From JBDTRY01 sp039931435 (GTDB lineage Bacteria > Acidobacteriota > Thermoanaerobaculia > Gp7-AA8), in the NCBI GenBank assembly GCA_039931435.1, contig JBDTRY010000120.1, positions 1 to 10,918 of the forward strand: a stretch of DNA of 10,918 nucleotides, written 5' to 3'. The notes below the pieces were generated by a model. The model saw only the letters and a list, made by a program, of their open reading frames with translations, had not been told where the DNA came from and ran no database searches. This document shows, piece after piece, positions 1 to 5,912 of this stretch; the first letter of the stretch is position 1; each line of letters starts with the position of its first letter. The translations under genes and the position numbers were made by a program.

Positions 1-206
1 CGTAGCGGGCGACACTCCGGATCACGTCCAAATAGTCTCGTGGATCGAAATGTCGTGAGGATGAAGGATCAGAACGAACGTTAACTCCCTGGTTGAAGCC
101 GGGATCGCGGTTGTGTCGCCCGCTACGCGGGCTTTGCATGGGGCGGCGACGACGACCCCCGGCTGAAGCCGGGGGCTAAGGTTGTGTCGCCCCGCTACGC
201 GGACTT
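1..206. repeat. GC-rich dispersed repeat cluster at the left edge
   Basis: The first 15 bases recur exactly, in inverted orientation, at 113-127 (GTGTCGCCCGCTACG). A unit of about 45 bases beginning GGTTGAAGCCGGG at 91 is repeated directly at 161 (GGCTGAAGCCGGG). Both copies run through GGTTGTGTCGCC into a CGCTACGCGG block, giving a period of about 70 bases. The second copy also holds a perfect hairpin at 157-174 (CCCCGGC, loop TGAA, GCCGGGG). No convincing gene lies in 1-306, and reading frames there simply run through repeats. The left arm may continue beyond the window. This looks like a non-coding dispersed element family with no coding capacity of its own. Mobility is inferred, not shown. 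Confidence 0.7.
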
Positions 207-261
207 CGGCGAATGCACGCCTGTCATGCCCGGAGCAACAGCGGCAACGCTGAACCAGAGT

Positions 262-283
262 AAAACAACTCTATCCCGAGTTG
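262..283 (-). terminator. Probable intrinsic terminator after rfbB
   Basis: Read on the minus strand, CAACTC, a six-base loop GGGATA and GAGTTG form a perfect six-pair stem followed by TTTTA. The hairpin starts 23 bases beyond the rfbB stop codon. The stem is short and only moderately GC-rich, so termination may be partial. Confidence 0.5.
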
Positions 284-306
284 AGTTTCTTAGAGCCTCG
301 CCCACC

Positions 307-1335
307 CTACCGGTTCGCGTACTGCTTCTCGTAGTACGCCTTGAACTCGGCGCTCTTCTCTTTGATCGAACGCCACCATGGCTCGTTCTGAACATACCAG
401 GCGATCGTTTTCCCGAGCGCTTCTTCGAATGGAGTGGAGGCCTTGAATCCCAGTCTCTCCAGCCGGGAAGAGTCGAGAGAGTAGCGCCGGTCGTGACCCT
501 GACGGTCGGCGACGCGGCGGATGAGGGTCTCCGGTTTGCCAGTGCTCTCGAGGATCATGCGCGTGATATCCCGATTCTCCAGCTCGTTGCCACCGCCGAT
601 GTTGTAGGTCTGGCTGTTCTCGCCGTGCTCGATGAGAAAATCGACCGCGGCACAGTGGTCATCAACAAAGAGCCAGTCGCGAACGTTGCGGCCATCGCCG
701 TAAAGCGGTAGCGGAAGATCGTCGATGGCGTTGGTGACGAAGAGCGGAATGAGTTTCTCCGGATATTGAAAGGGACCGAAGTTGTTCGAGGCCCGGGTGA
801 CGATGACCGGAAGCTCGTAGGTCTGCGCATAGGCGTAGGCCATGCGGTCACCACCGGCCTTCGACGCCGAATATGGGTTGCGCGGATTGAGAGGATCGTT
901 CTCCGTAAACGATCCGGTATCGATGGAGCCGTAGACCTCATCGGTCGAAATCTGGATGAAGCGCTTCAGTGCCGGGGTATGTTTGCGCGCTTCTTCCAGG
1001 AGCACGAGCACACCGTGAACGTCCGTGGCAATGAAGGTGCCGGCCTCCATCAGCGAGCGGTCCACGTGTGTTTCGGCCGCAAAATTCACGACGACGTCGG
1101 TTCCGCTTCCGTCCACCCCCTTGTAGGCCTCGGCAACGGCTTCCGGATCGGCAATATCTCCCTGAAGGAAGCGGTAGTTCGGCTGGCCCTCGTACTCGGC
1201 GAGGTTCTCCCGGATGCCGGCGTAAGTGAGTTTGTCGAGGTTGACGACCTGCGCCCCCTCCCCATACTTCGTGAAGAGAAAACGAATGAAGTTCGATCCG
1301 ATGAAACCGGCGCCGCCGGTGACGAGATAACGCAT
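307..1335 (-). CDS. rfbB: dTDP-glucose 4,6-dehydratase (RmlB/RfbB)
   Basis: This cytosolic extended short-chain dehydrogenase converts dTDP-glucose to dTDP-4-keto-6-deoxyglucose, an early step toward dTDP-L-rhamnose and other deoxysugars of surface polysaccharides. The protein is 342 residues, normal for the family. The NAD-binding Rossmann motif GGAGFIGS is at residues 7-14. The catalytic Thr-Asp-Glu is at 131-133 (STDEVYG), and the Tyr/Lys pair is Y155 and K159 in YSASK. RASNNFGPFQYPEKLIP (181-197) and GDGRNVRDWLFVDDH (213-227) are typical RmlB segments. I chose the ATG at 1335 because the Rossmann strand starts right there and AGGGAAGG lies five bases upstream. A longer frame to 1482 only adds residues overlapping the upstream gene. 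No rmlA, rmlC or rmlD is visible in the window. The specific nucleotide sugar is inferred from family resemblance. Confidence 0.93.
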   Translation of the reverse strand: MRYLVTGGAGFIGSNFIRFLFTKYGEGAQVVNLDKLTYAGIRENLAEYEGQPNYRFLQGDIADPEAVAEAYKGVDGSGTDVVVNFAAETHVDRSLMEAGTFIATDVHGVLVLLEEARKHTPALKRFIQISTDEVYGSIDTGSFTENDPLNPRNPYSASKAGGDRMAYAYAQTYELPVIVTRASNNFGPFQYPEKLIPLFVTNAIDDLPLPLYGDGRNVRDWLFVDDHCAAVDFLIEHGENSQTYNIGGGNELENRDITRMILESTGKPETLIRRVADRQGHDRRYSLDSSRLERLGFKASTPFEEALGKTIAWYVQNEPWWRSIKEKSAEFKAYYEKQYANR

Positions 1336-1337
1336 CT

Positions 1338-1544
1338 TTACCTTCCCTGACCGCTCTGATTCAGCCTCTCGGACATCGTCAGCAGGATCTCGTTCTGCTT
1401 TTCCAGCAGCGTGACGATCTGCCGGTCGTAGCTCTCCATGCGCGTTTGCGAGGCGCGGGAGTTTTTCATCCACACGTAGCAAAGGACGGCGATGGCGATC
1501 ACCCCGGCCAGAATGACCACCGCAAACAGCAGGGAATCGAGCAC
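1338..1544 (-). CDS. Small single-pass membrane protein with C-terminal coiled coil
   Basis: I do not recognise a named family. The 68-residue protein begins at a GTG preceded by a strong GGAGGT three bases upstream (1548-1553). Residues 4-26 are one hydrophobic helix (LFAVVILAGVIAIAVLCYV is its core). Residues 36-62 are charged and heptad-like (Q, E, L and K spaced for a short coiled coil), so the expected form is an N-terminal anchor with a cytoplasmic helix. Its stop codon is two bases before the rfbB start and lies next to the rfbB ribosome binding site, so the two are probably cotranscribed and translationally linked. A role in organising surface polysaccharide enzymes at the membrane is possible from context only. 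Nothing catalytic is visible. Confidence 0.7.
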   Translation of the reverse strand: MLDSLLFAVVILAGVIAIAVLCYVWMKNSRASQTRMESYDRQIVTLLEKQNEILLTMSERLNQSGQGR

Positions 1545-1566
1545 TGGACCTCCGAATCGGCGTTCT

Positions 1567-1595
1567 CTTCTAACATGGTCCGTTGATTGTCACAA
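1567..1595 (-). promoter_or_regulatory. Candidate sigma-70-type promoter for the small membrane protein/rfbB unit
   Basis: On the minus strand TTGTGA (1590-1595) and TAGAAG (1567-1572) are separated by 17 bases, each matching four of six positions of the -35 and -10 consensus. The start codon at 1544 would leave a short leader holding the GGAGGT site. The match is modest and could be chance. I found no recognisable promoter for the divergent sigma-factor pair in 1545-1684. Confidence 0.25.
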
Positions 1596-1684
1596 GCTGG
1601 GGATCCGGCCATCGCCACGGGACGGGCAGAGGGGTCAGGCAGAGTCCGGCATCCACCTTGCTACTCCCCGGCCTAAGCACAACA

Positions 1685-2257
1685 ATGATCAATCACTCGG
1701 CAGAGAGAGCGAACCCGGCCAGGAACCGGCGTATGCTCGAGCGACTGGTGTCGCGGGACGAAAGCGCTCTGGCAGAGCTGTACGACGAGCACAGCACCGC
1801 CGTCTTTACGATCAGCCTTCGCATTCTCGGAGGCGAAAAGGAAGCCGAGGCCGTGCTCCTGGAAACGTTTAGATGCATCTGGAAAGATCCCACACGACTG
1901 TCGTCATCGGGCGAGGTCGCACCCCAACTCGTGCGCAACGCCCGGGACCTCGCGGTGGCCAGGCTCCGGGAGCGCAGCCTCTCGGCCGCCCCGGCAAACA
2001 CGGACGCCGAGAATCTCCGTCAGGCCAGCAACCTCGGTGTCGTCTCCTCCGCCCACGACAGCGACACGCGGAATCCTCTGAACCTGCTCGATCCCGCACG
2101 CCGTCGTCTTCTTGAAATGGCCTACTTGCGCGGTTACAGTGTCAGCGATCTTTCACGCGAACTGGGCATGCCGGTCAAGGACGTGCGCACCGGCATTCAC
2201 GATGGAATGGCCGAGTTGCGGCTGGGGTTACCCGGCGCAGACGGAACTGCGAAATGA
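1685..2257 (+). CDS. ECF-like RNA polymerase sigma factor (divergent)
   Basis: The gene encodes about 190 residues with the two-domain layout of extracytoplasmic-function sigma factors. A sigma-2-like region (about 18-97) begins with RLVSRDESALAELYDEHS and continues LRILGGEKEAEAVLLETF. A sigma-4-like helix-turn-helix (about 132-181) includes ARRRLLEMAYLRGYSVSDL, ELGMPVKDVRTGI and a terminal helix. Region 2 is divergent: the usual acidic DAEEV is EAEAV, and the W of the normal FxxWL segment is absent. Its stop overlaps the start of the cupin anti-sigma gene (ATGA at 2254-2257), the standard arrangement for such regulator pairs. The start is uncertain. ATG 1685 has little Shine-Dalgarno sequence, whereas ATG 1733 is preceded by AGGA with about eight bases of spacing and would give 174 residues. 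The signal sensed and the target promoters are unknown. Confidence 0.8.
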   Translation: MINHSAERANPARNRRMLERLVSRDESALAELYDEHSTAVFTISLRILGGEKEAEAVLLETFRCIWKDPTRLSSSGEVAPQLVRNARDLAVARLRERSLSAAPANTDAENLRQASNLGVVSSAHDSDTRNPLNLLDPARRRLLEMAYLRGYSVSDLSRELGMPVKDVRTGIHDGMAELRLGLPGADGTAK

Positions 2258-2817
2258 CTGAATCTGAACTTCTTGACTTCGCAGCACTGGCGGCGCTCGG
2301 CGTCCTCGAACCCGACGAGGAGCGACAGTTTCAGACCGCGATGGCCCAGGCCGGCGACGAGCTCCGCCGGGAAGCAGCTCGCTTCGTCGAGGCAGCCGCA
2401 CTGATCGGACAGTCACCCGCCCCGGTCGCTCCTCCTGCCCGCCTGAAGCAGGAGTTGATGACCCTGATTTCCGCCGAGCGGGCCAAGGCGCCGCGGAGAC
2501 GAGTCCTGCGGCCCGGAGAGAGCCCATGGGTTGATAATCCGCAGGTGAGCGGCGTGCACGTCCGCGAGCTGGCAGCTGAATCGGAAAAAGGTTACGTGAC
2601 CCTGCTCATGAGAATGGATCCGGGCACGGTCTATCCAGCACATCACCACCACGGCTCCGAAGAGTGTTACATCCTCGAAGGGGATCTGTCGGTTGGGCCG
2701 GACCACTATCGCGCCGGCGACTTTCTTCATGCCGATGGCGGAACGGATCACGCGGCGAACGCCACCGCAACGGGCTGCCTGCTTCTCCTCGTCGTCGACC
2801 GCCGCGATTACGCCTGA
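2254..2817 (+). CDS. ChrR-like cupin anti-sigma factor
   Basis: This 187-residue protein is probably the cytoplasmic anti-sigma partner of the upstream sigma factor, with which it overlaps by four bases. The N-terminal helical part (about 1-80; LLDFAALAALGVLEPDEE near the start) resembles the anti-sigma domain of ChrR/RskA-type proteins but lacks the zinc-binding Hx3Cx2C motif. The C-terminal part (about 85-185) is a cupin. Motif 1 is G124-x5-H130-x-H132 with E136 in HHHHGSEECYILEGD, and motif 2 has G155, H166 and N169. The expected metal ligands of a cupin (two His, one Glu, one His) are therefore present. No membrane segment or signal peptide is seen. In ChrR of Rhodobacter the cupin domain is needed for the response to singlet oxygen. 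A similar sensing role here is inference. A free-standing cupin enzyme is less likely, given the coupling and the N-terminal domain. Confidence 0.8.
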   Translation: MTESELLDFAALAALGVLEPDEERQFQTAMAQAGDELRREAARFVEAAALIGQSPAPVAPPARLKQELMTLISAERAKAPRRRVLRPGESPWVDNPQVSGVHVRELAAESEKGYVTLLMRMDPGTVYPAHHHHGSEECYILEGDLSVGPDHYRAGDFLHADGGTDHAANATATGCLLLLVVDRRDYA

Positions 2818-2899
2818 CCGCGTACGTTTCGGGTCGAAGATCGAGCGAATGAGCCCATGGCGCCCTCGGTCGGCTGATCAGCGTACCGCGAACTGAACC

Positions 2900-4189
2900 T
2901 CACTTCACGACGACTTGCACGTCGCTGGCAGGCACGGCGAGATTGTCGACGACTGCTGTCAGATCGGAGTCCTGTTTCGTCAGTGGATTGCCATCGGAAT
3001 CGACGTGCACCTCGAGCCTTACGCGTCCGGGCAAAGGCTGCCCGAGCATGGAGTTGGCACTGCTCAACATGAACTGCAGCGGAAAATGATCGGCAGCAAG
3101 CCGCGTCACCGCTTTGGGCGGACCACTGCTCACGCCGGCCTCCCGGGCAAGCACGAAGACCACCGCACCCATTGGAATCGCTCGGCCTCCCTCGACCACA
3201 ATCTCTCCCGTGATGGTCTGCCCATCGGTGGCAGGCTCCATTTTCTCCGTCGATGAATCAACGGAAGGACTCGCGGAATTCTGAGCGGCGGCCGCGCGAA
3301 GCTCGGTGAGGACTTCCTGGAGAGCAGCGGCCTGGTCGGGGTGCCGGCGTGCTCCTTCAGCGATCGCGTCCTCGGCCTCCTTCATCCGTCCGGTCTGCGC
3401 ATAGACGATGGCCAGGTGAACCCAGGCTTCCAGCAGATCAGGCTCGTTTCGGATGGCCTCCTTCAACATGGCCTCGGCTTGTACAGCATCCCCCATGGCC
3501 AGCCGAACCAGCGCCTGGTAGCTGAGCGCGCGGGCATTTCCGGGAGAACGCTGCAGAACGAAGCTTGTCTGTTCGAAAGCCTTGATCATGTCCCGCTGCA
3601 GCAGGTAGGCGTAGGCAAGTTCCAGATGGGCATTGAGGTCGTCCGGATTCTTCTGCACCGCGCTGACAAGGGTCTCGAGATTCACTCCTGGCGGAAGCTC
3701 GGTGGACGAAGGAGCGCCGCCGGTCACCGGAGCCGCGGGGTTTTCCCGAGTGCGAATGCTTTGCGACACGAAAAACAGCAGAGCAGCGAGGGCAGCAGTT
3801 GTAGCCACGCCCCAGAAAAATCCCGCTTTCGAGGACTGGCGTCCGGTCGATGCAGACGGTCCGCCTTCGGGCAAGGACTGAGTGTCAGGGGCGGGGATCT
3901 TGTCAATCGATCGCAGCACTCTCGCCGCCTCGACTTCCAACGCTCGTCGATCGTCCGCGAGTTGTGAAGCAGATTTCTTCGGCTCGAATTCGTCGAAATC
4001 TCGCAGTTGCTGCAGCAGCGCTTCCTTCTTTTCGGTCAGATCGCGAAGATCGAGATCCCTGCCGGCGATGTTCCCCTTCGGCAATCGCTCCCTTCGGAGC
4101 CGCAGAAGAACGACGACCCCGGCAACAAGACCGCAGGCAAGGACGGCGACTGCCGGAAGCCACGTGGCAAGAGTCCCACTGTCCATCAC
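2900..4189 (-). CDS. ccmI: CcmI/CycH-type apocytochrome c chaperone with TPR domain
   Basis: CcmI binds unfolded apocytochrome c in the periplasm and hands it to the CcmF/CcmH ligation machinery. The 429-residue protein has the family plan. TM1 is at about 10-30, followed by a cytoplasmic charged loop with coiled-coil character (about 45-95). TM2 is at about 122-142, and a periplasmic tetratricopeptide region covers about 170-300 (for example LLEAWVHLAIVYAQTGRMKEA). A C-terminal beta-rich domain of the CycH/NrfG type spans about 323-429 (ITGEIVVEGG, AVVFVLARE, VRLEVHVDSDGNP). In E. coli this module is fused to CcmH; here it is separate. GTG at 4189 overlaps the ccmH stop by four bases, and the next codon (4186) is ATG, so either may be used. 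It is the last gene of the operon, converging on the cupin gene 82 bases away, and no clear terminator is seen between them. Confidence 0.88.
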   Translation of the reverse strand: MMDSGTLATWLPAVAVLACGLVAGVVVLLRLRRERLPKGNIAGRDLDLRDLTEKKEALLQQLRDFDEFEPKKSASQLADDRRALEVEAARVLRSIDKIPAPDTQSLPEGGPSASTGRQSSKAGFFWGVATTAALAALLFFVSQSIRTRENPAAPVTGGAPSSTELPPGVNLETLVSAVQKNPDDLNAHLELAYAYLLQRDMIKAFEQTSFVLQRSPGNARALSYQALVRLAMGDAVQAEAMLKEAIRNEPDLLEAWVHLAIVYAQTGRMKEAEDAIAEGARRHPDQAAALQEVLTELRAAAAQNSASPSVDSSTEKMEPATDGQTITGEIVVEGGRAIPMGAVVFVLAREAGVSSGPPKAVTRLAADHFPLQFMLSSANSMLGQPLPGRVRLEVHVDSDGNPLTKQDSDLTAVVDNLAVPASDVQVVVK

Positions 4190-5397
4190 GTGCGAGGTCC
4201 AGACGCAGGCGTCACCGCTGCCTCTTCCGGCAGGACTCCCTCGGCACGTCCGTAAGCCAGCTCGCGAACGCGGCGAAGATACGGCTCCAGATCATTCTCG
4301 ATGAGCCCTTCGGCGCCGGCGGCACCCTCGACTGATCGGGCGGGGTGGCGGCGGGCCATCCCGACAACGATGGCCGCGCCGGCCAGAAGAATGAGCAGCG
4401 GCGCAAACCAGACCAGCCAGTTCATTCCCCGCAGCGATGGCTTCAGACGGACGAACTCACCGTAGGAATTCTCGAAGTAGCGCATGATCTGCTCTTCGCT
4501 GTAGCCGGCCGCGAGCAGATCGTGTACCTGCATCTTCATGTCTCTGGCCATCGTCGAGGGAGAGTCGGAGATTGCCAGCCCCTGACAGACAGGGCATCGC
4601 AATAGCGAGGAGACTTCTCTCGATTTCTGCTCGAGAACATCGCCGCTCCTGCGCGGACCAGCGGGAGCGCCGACCACCCGCACGACATCTTCCTGAGCAG
4701 GGGAACCCGGCGGGAGACCTTGCGCCTGGAATGACCCCACAATCCGGATCGCGGTCATCCCGAGCGTGAGAACGGCGCAGGCGCTGGTGTCGCGAGGAAT
4801 GAATCGGCCGCTGGCGCCTGTCATCCTGAGCGTCGAGCGAAGGATCTCTTCTACCTTACCGGTCGCTACGAGCAAGGAAGCTCGATATTCGTTGAAGAGA
4901 TCCTTCGGTCGCTCCGCTCCCTCAAGGATGACAGGATTGGAGATTTCGCGCGTGTGTTTCACCGGACCCATTTCAGGAAACATGTCATCCCGAACGAGAG
5001 ACTGTGGCGAAACTATCTTGAAATCACAGCCGGCGATGCTGTTGCTCGTAGGGCCGCACGGCGTGCGGCCGGTACCTTTTGCCATTCCACTTTGTTGAAT
5101 CGTTGACTGTATGCACCATTCCCGAAGAATACCGGCCGCACGCCGGGCGGCCCTACGAGATCGTCCTTCTTTGAGATTCACCTGGCTTTGACACAGTCTC
5201 ACGAGCGAAACGGGGAGGGATCTCCCGCGAGTGTAAGGCTGGTCGTCGTTACACGCGCGGGAGATCCCTCGCTTCACTTCGGGATGACACGCTCGTGGTA
5301 GTCGTGAAGCGAGGACGGGGGCGGCGGGAAGCAGCAGGAGAATCATGAACACGATCGCCGGAAACCTCCGGAGCGAGCCAGGGCGCAAACGCATCAT
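4186..5397 (-). CDS. ccmH: CcmH thiol oxidoreductase with a large in-frame repeat-derived insert
   Basis: CcmH is a membrane-anchored periplasmic thioredoxin-system protein that reduces or resolves disulfides at the CxxCH motif of apocytochrome c. The open frame is 403 residues, well above the usual 130-160 for a stand-alone CcmH. Residues 1-30 form a clear signal peptide (basic start, VFMILLLLP core, AAPVLA cleavage site). Residues about 233-403 are a normal CcmH: LLRCPVCQGLAISDSPS with the redox pair C268/C271, then YSEEQIMRYFENSYGEFV, and a transmembrane helix at about 328-347. Between them about 195 residues are low in recognisable structure and come from palindromic repeats listed separately. 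The insert carries seven cysteines (37, 49, 69, 95, 114, 124, 207). Start and stop overlap ccmG (ATGA) and ccmI (GTGA). The frame is uninterrupted, so I keep it as a gene. Initiation inside the insert, for example at residue 192, is possible but would lose the good signal peptide. Confidence 0.85.
   Translation of the reverse strand: MMRLRPGSLRRFPAIVFMILLLLPAAPVLASRLPRACHPEVKRGISRACNDDQPYTRGRSLPVSLVRLCQSQVNLKEGRSRRAARRAAGILREWCIQSTIQQSGMAKGTGRTPCGPTSNSIAGCDFKIVSPQSLVRDDMFPEMGPVKHTREISNPVILEGAERPKDLFNEYRASLLVATGKVEEILRSTLRMTGASGRFIPRDTSACAVLTLGMTAIRIVGSFQAQGLPPGSPAQEDVVRVVGAPAGPRRSGDVLEQKSREVSSLLRCPVCQGLAISDSPSTMARDMKMQVHDLLAAGYSEEQIMRYFENSYGEFVRLKPSLRGMNWLVWFAPLLILLAGAAIVVGMARRHPARSVEGAAGAEGLIENDLEPYLRRVRELAYGRAEGVLPEEAAVTPASGPRT
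4817..4935. repeat. Palindromic repeat A (GTCATCC family)
   Basis: The left arm (4817-4851) runs from CCTGTCATCCTGAGCG to AGCGAAGGATCTCTTC. The right arm (4894-4935) is its reverse complement apart from a few mismatches and a short extra GAGCGG-type stretch of about seven bases. The arms enclose a 42-base loop. The sequence is of the GTCATCCTGAGCG...GAAGGATCT type, which I recall as a common intergenic palindrome in several GC-rich bacterial groups. Here both arms are translated within ccmH. Confidence 0.85.
5045..5159. repeat. Palindromic repeat B (GGGCCG...GTGCGGCC stem)
   Basis: The two 30-base arms, 5045-5074 and 5130-5159, are reverse complements at 29 of 30 positions; the single mismatch is at the fourteenth base. 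Each arm also has internal symmetry (GGCCGCACGGCGTGCGGCC), so each could fold on its own. The arms enclose 55 bases. The stem sequence is unrelated to repeats A and C, so this is a different family. Confidence 0.85.
5215..5270. repeat. Palindromic repeat C (GAGGGATCTCCCGCG stem)
   Basis: The 22-base arms 5215-5236 and 5249-5270 are reverse complements at 21 of 22 positions and enclose a 12-base loop. The element probably extends to about 5290, because the flank reads CGGGATGACAC on the plus strand, which links it to the GTCATCC family. It lies immediately after the codons for the ccmH signal peptide. Confidence 0.85.
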
Positions 5398-5912
5398 TCC
5401 GCGGTCGCCTTTTTCAAACCGGCGCCGAAGACGTCCTCGGTCATCGGTCCCTCATGTTTGGCCACGATGACGCCCCTGCGGTCGAGAAAGAAACTCTCGG
5501 GGACGCCGTAAATGCCATAAGCAATCGCCGTCCGGCCACCGGCATCCAGGAGATGCGGATAGCCGGTTCCGTTCCTCGCCAGAAAATCCTGAATCGTACG
5601 CTCCTGGTCATCGAAGACGATCCCCACGAATTTCACCTCGGGATGATTCGCAGCCTCGGCCACGAGAAACTGATGCTCTTCGAAACAGGGCACGCACCAG
5701 GTGGCCCAGAAATTGACGACAACCGGTGACCCACGAAGATCGTCGAGAGCTATGATCGCGGAGGAACCGCTCTCGCGCAGCGTGAACGGCGGGGCATGAT
5801 GACCGATCAGCGGGGATCGAATGCGCTGAGGGTCGTTCCCGAGACTGAGAAGAAGAACGGCCACGACGGGAACGATGATGAACAACCCGCCGATCAAAAC
5901 CTTCCGGTTCAC
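5394..5912 (-). CDS. ccmG: CcmG/DsbE thiol:disulfide interchange protein
   Basis: CcmG is a membrane-tethered periplasmic thioredoxin-fold protein that supplies reductant to the apocytochrome/CcmH thiols before haem attachment. The 172-residue length is typical. An N-terminal uncleaved anchor covers about 5-24 (VLIGGLFIIVPVVAVLLLSL). The thioredoxin-like domain starts near PPFTLRE (41-47). The active site is W72-C73-V-P-C76 in NFWATWCVPCFEEH, and the cis-proline is P138 in YGIYGVPESFFLD, the CcmG-specific GVPE motif. GTG at 5912 is preceded by GAGGGA and overlaps the ccmF stop by four bases. The stop overlaps the ccmH start as ATGA. No other cysteines are present, which contrasts with the neighbouring CcmH. 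Confidence 0.95.
   Translation of the reverse strand: MNRKVLIGGLFIIVPVVAVLLLSLGNDPQRIRSPLIGHHAPPFTLRESGSSAIIALDDLRGSPVVVNFWATWCVPCFEEHQFLVAEAANHPEVKFVGIVFDDQERTIQDFLARNGTGYPHLLDAGGRTAIAYGIYGVPESFFLDRRGVIVAKHEGPMTEDVFGAGLKKATAE

Larger units (their letters stand above)
4700..5305. repeat. Repeat-derived insert within ccmH
   Basis: This stretch separates the signal peptide of ccmH from its catalytic domain. It contains at least three near-perfect inverted repeats with different stem sequences. The heptamer GTCATCC occurs at 4754-4760, 4820-4826 and 4984-4990 on the plus strand and at 4926-4932 and 5282-5288 on the minus strand, usually followed by CGA or TGA. Its translation resembles no protein domain I know. 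The edges are approximate (about 30 bases either way), because repeat sequence may extend into the region coding for residues 220-235. It appears to be an accumulation of small dispersed elements rather than one insertion sequence; no transposase is present. Confidence 0.8.

Noticed and set aside
1336..1482. N-terminal extension of rfbB to 1482
   Set aside because: The extra 49 residues overlap the small membrane protein gene, have no RmlB similarity, and the start at 1335 has its own ribosome site directly before the Rossmann motif.
1545..1684. Autoregulated ECF promoter ahead of the sigma factor
   Set aside because: I looked for a GAAC-type -35 with a matching -10 at 16-17 bases and did not find a convincing pair.
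2818..2899. Bidirectional terminator between the cupin gene and ccmI
   Set aside because: Only a 10-base GCTGATCAGC palindrome was found, with no stem of useful length and no T-tract on either strand.
4186..5397. ccmH as a pseudogene broken by repeats
   Set aside because: The frame is open from the coupled start to the coupled stop, and both the signal peptide and the RCPVC/transmembrane part are intact. Damage is possible but not shown by the sequence.
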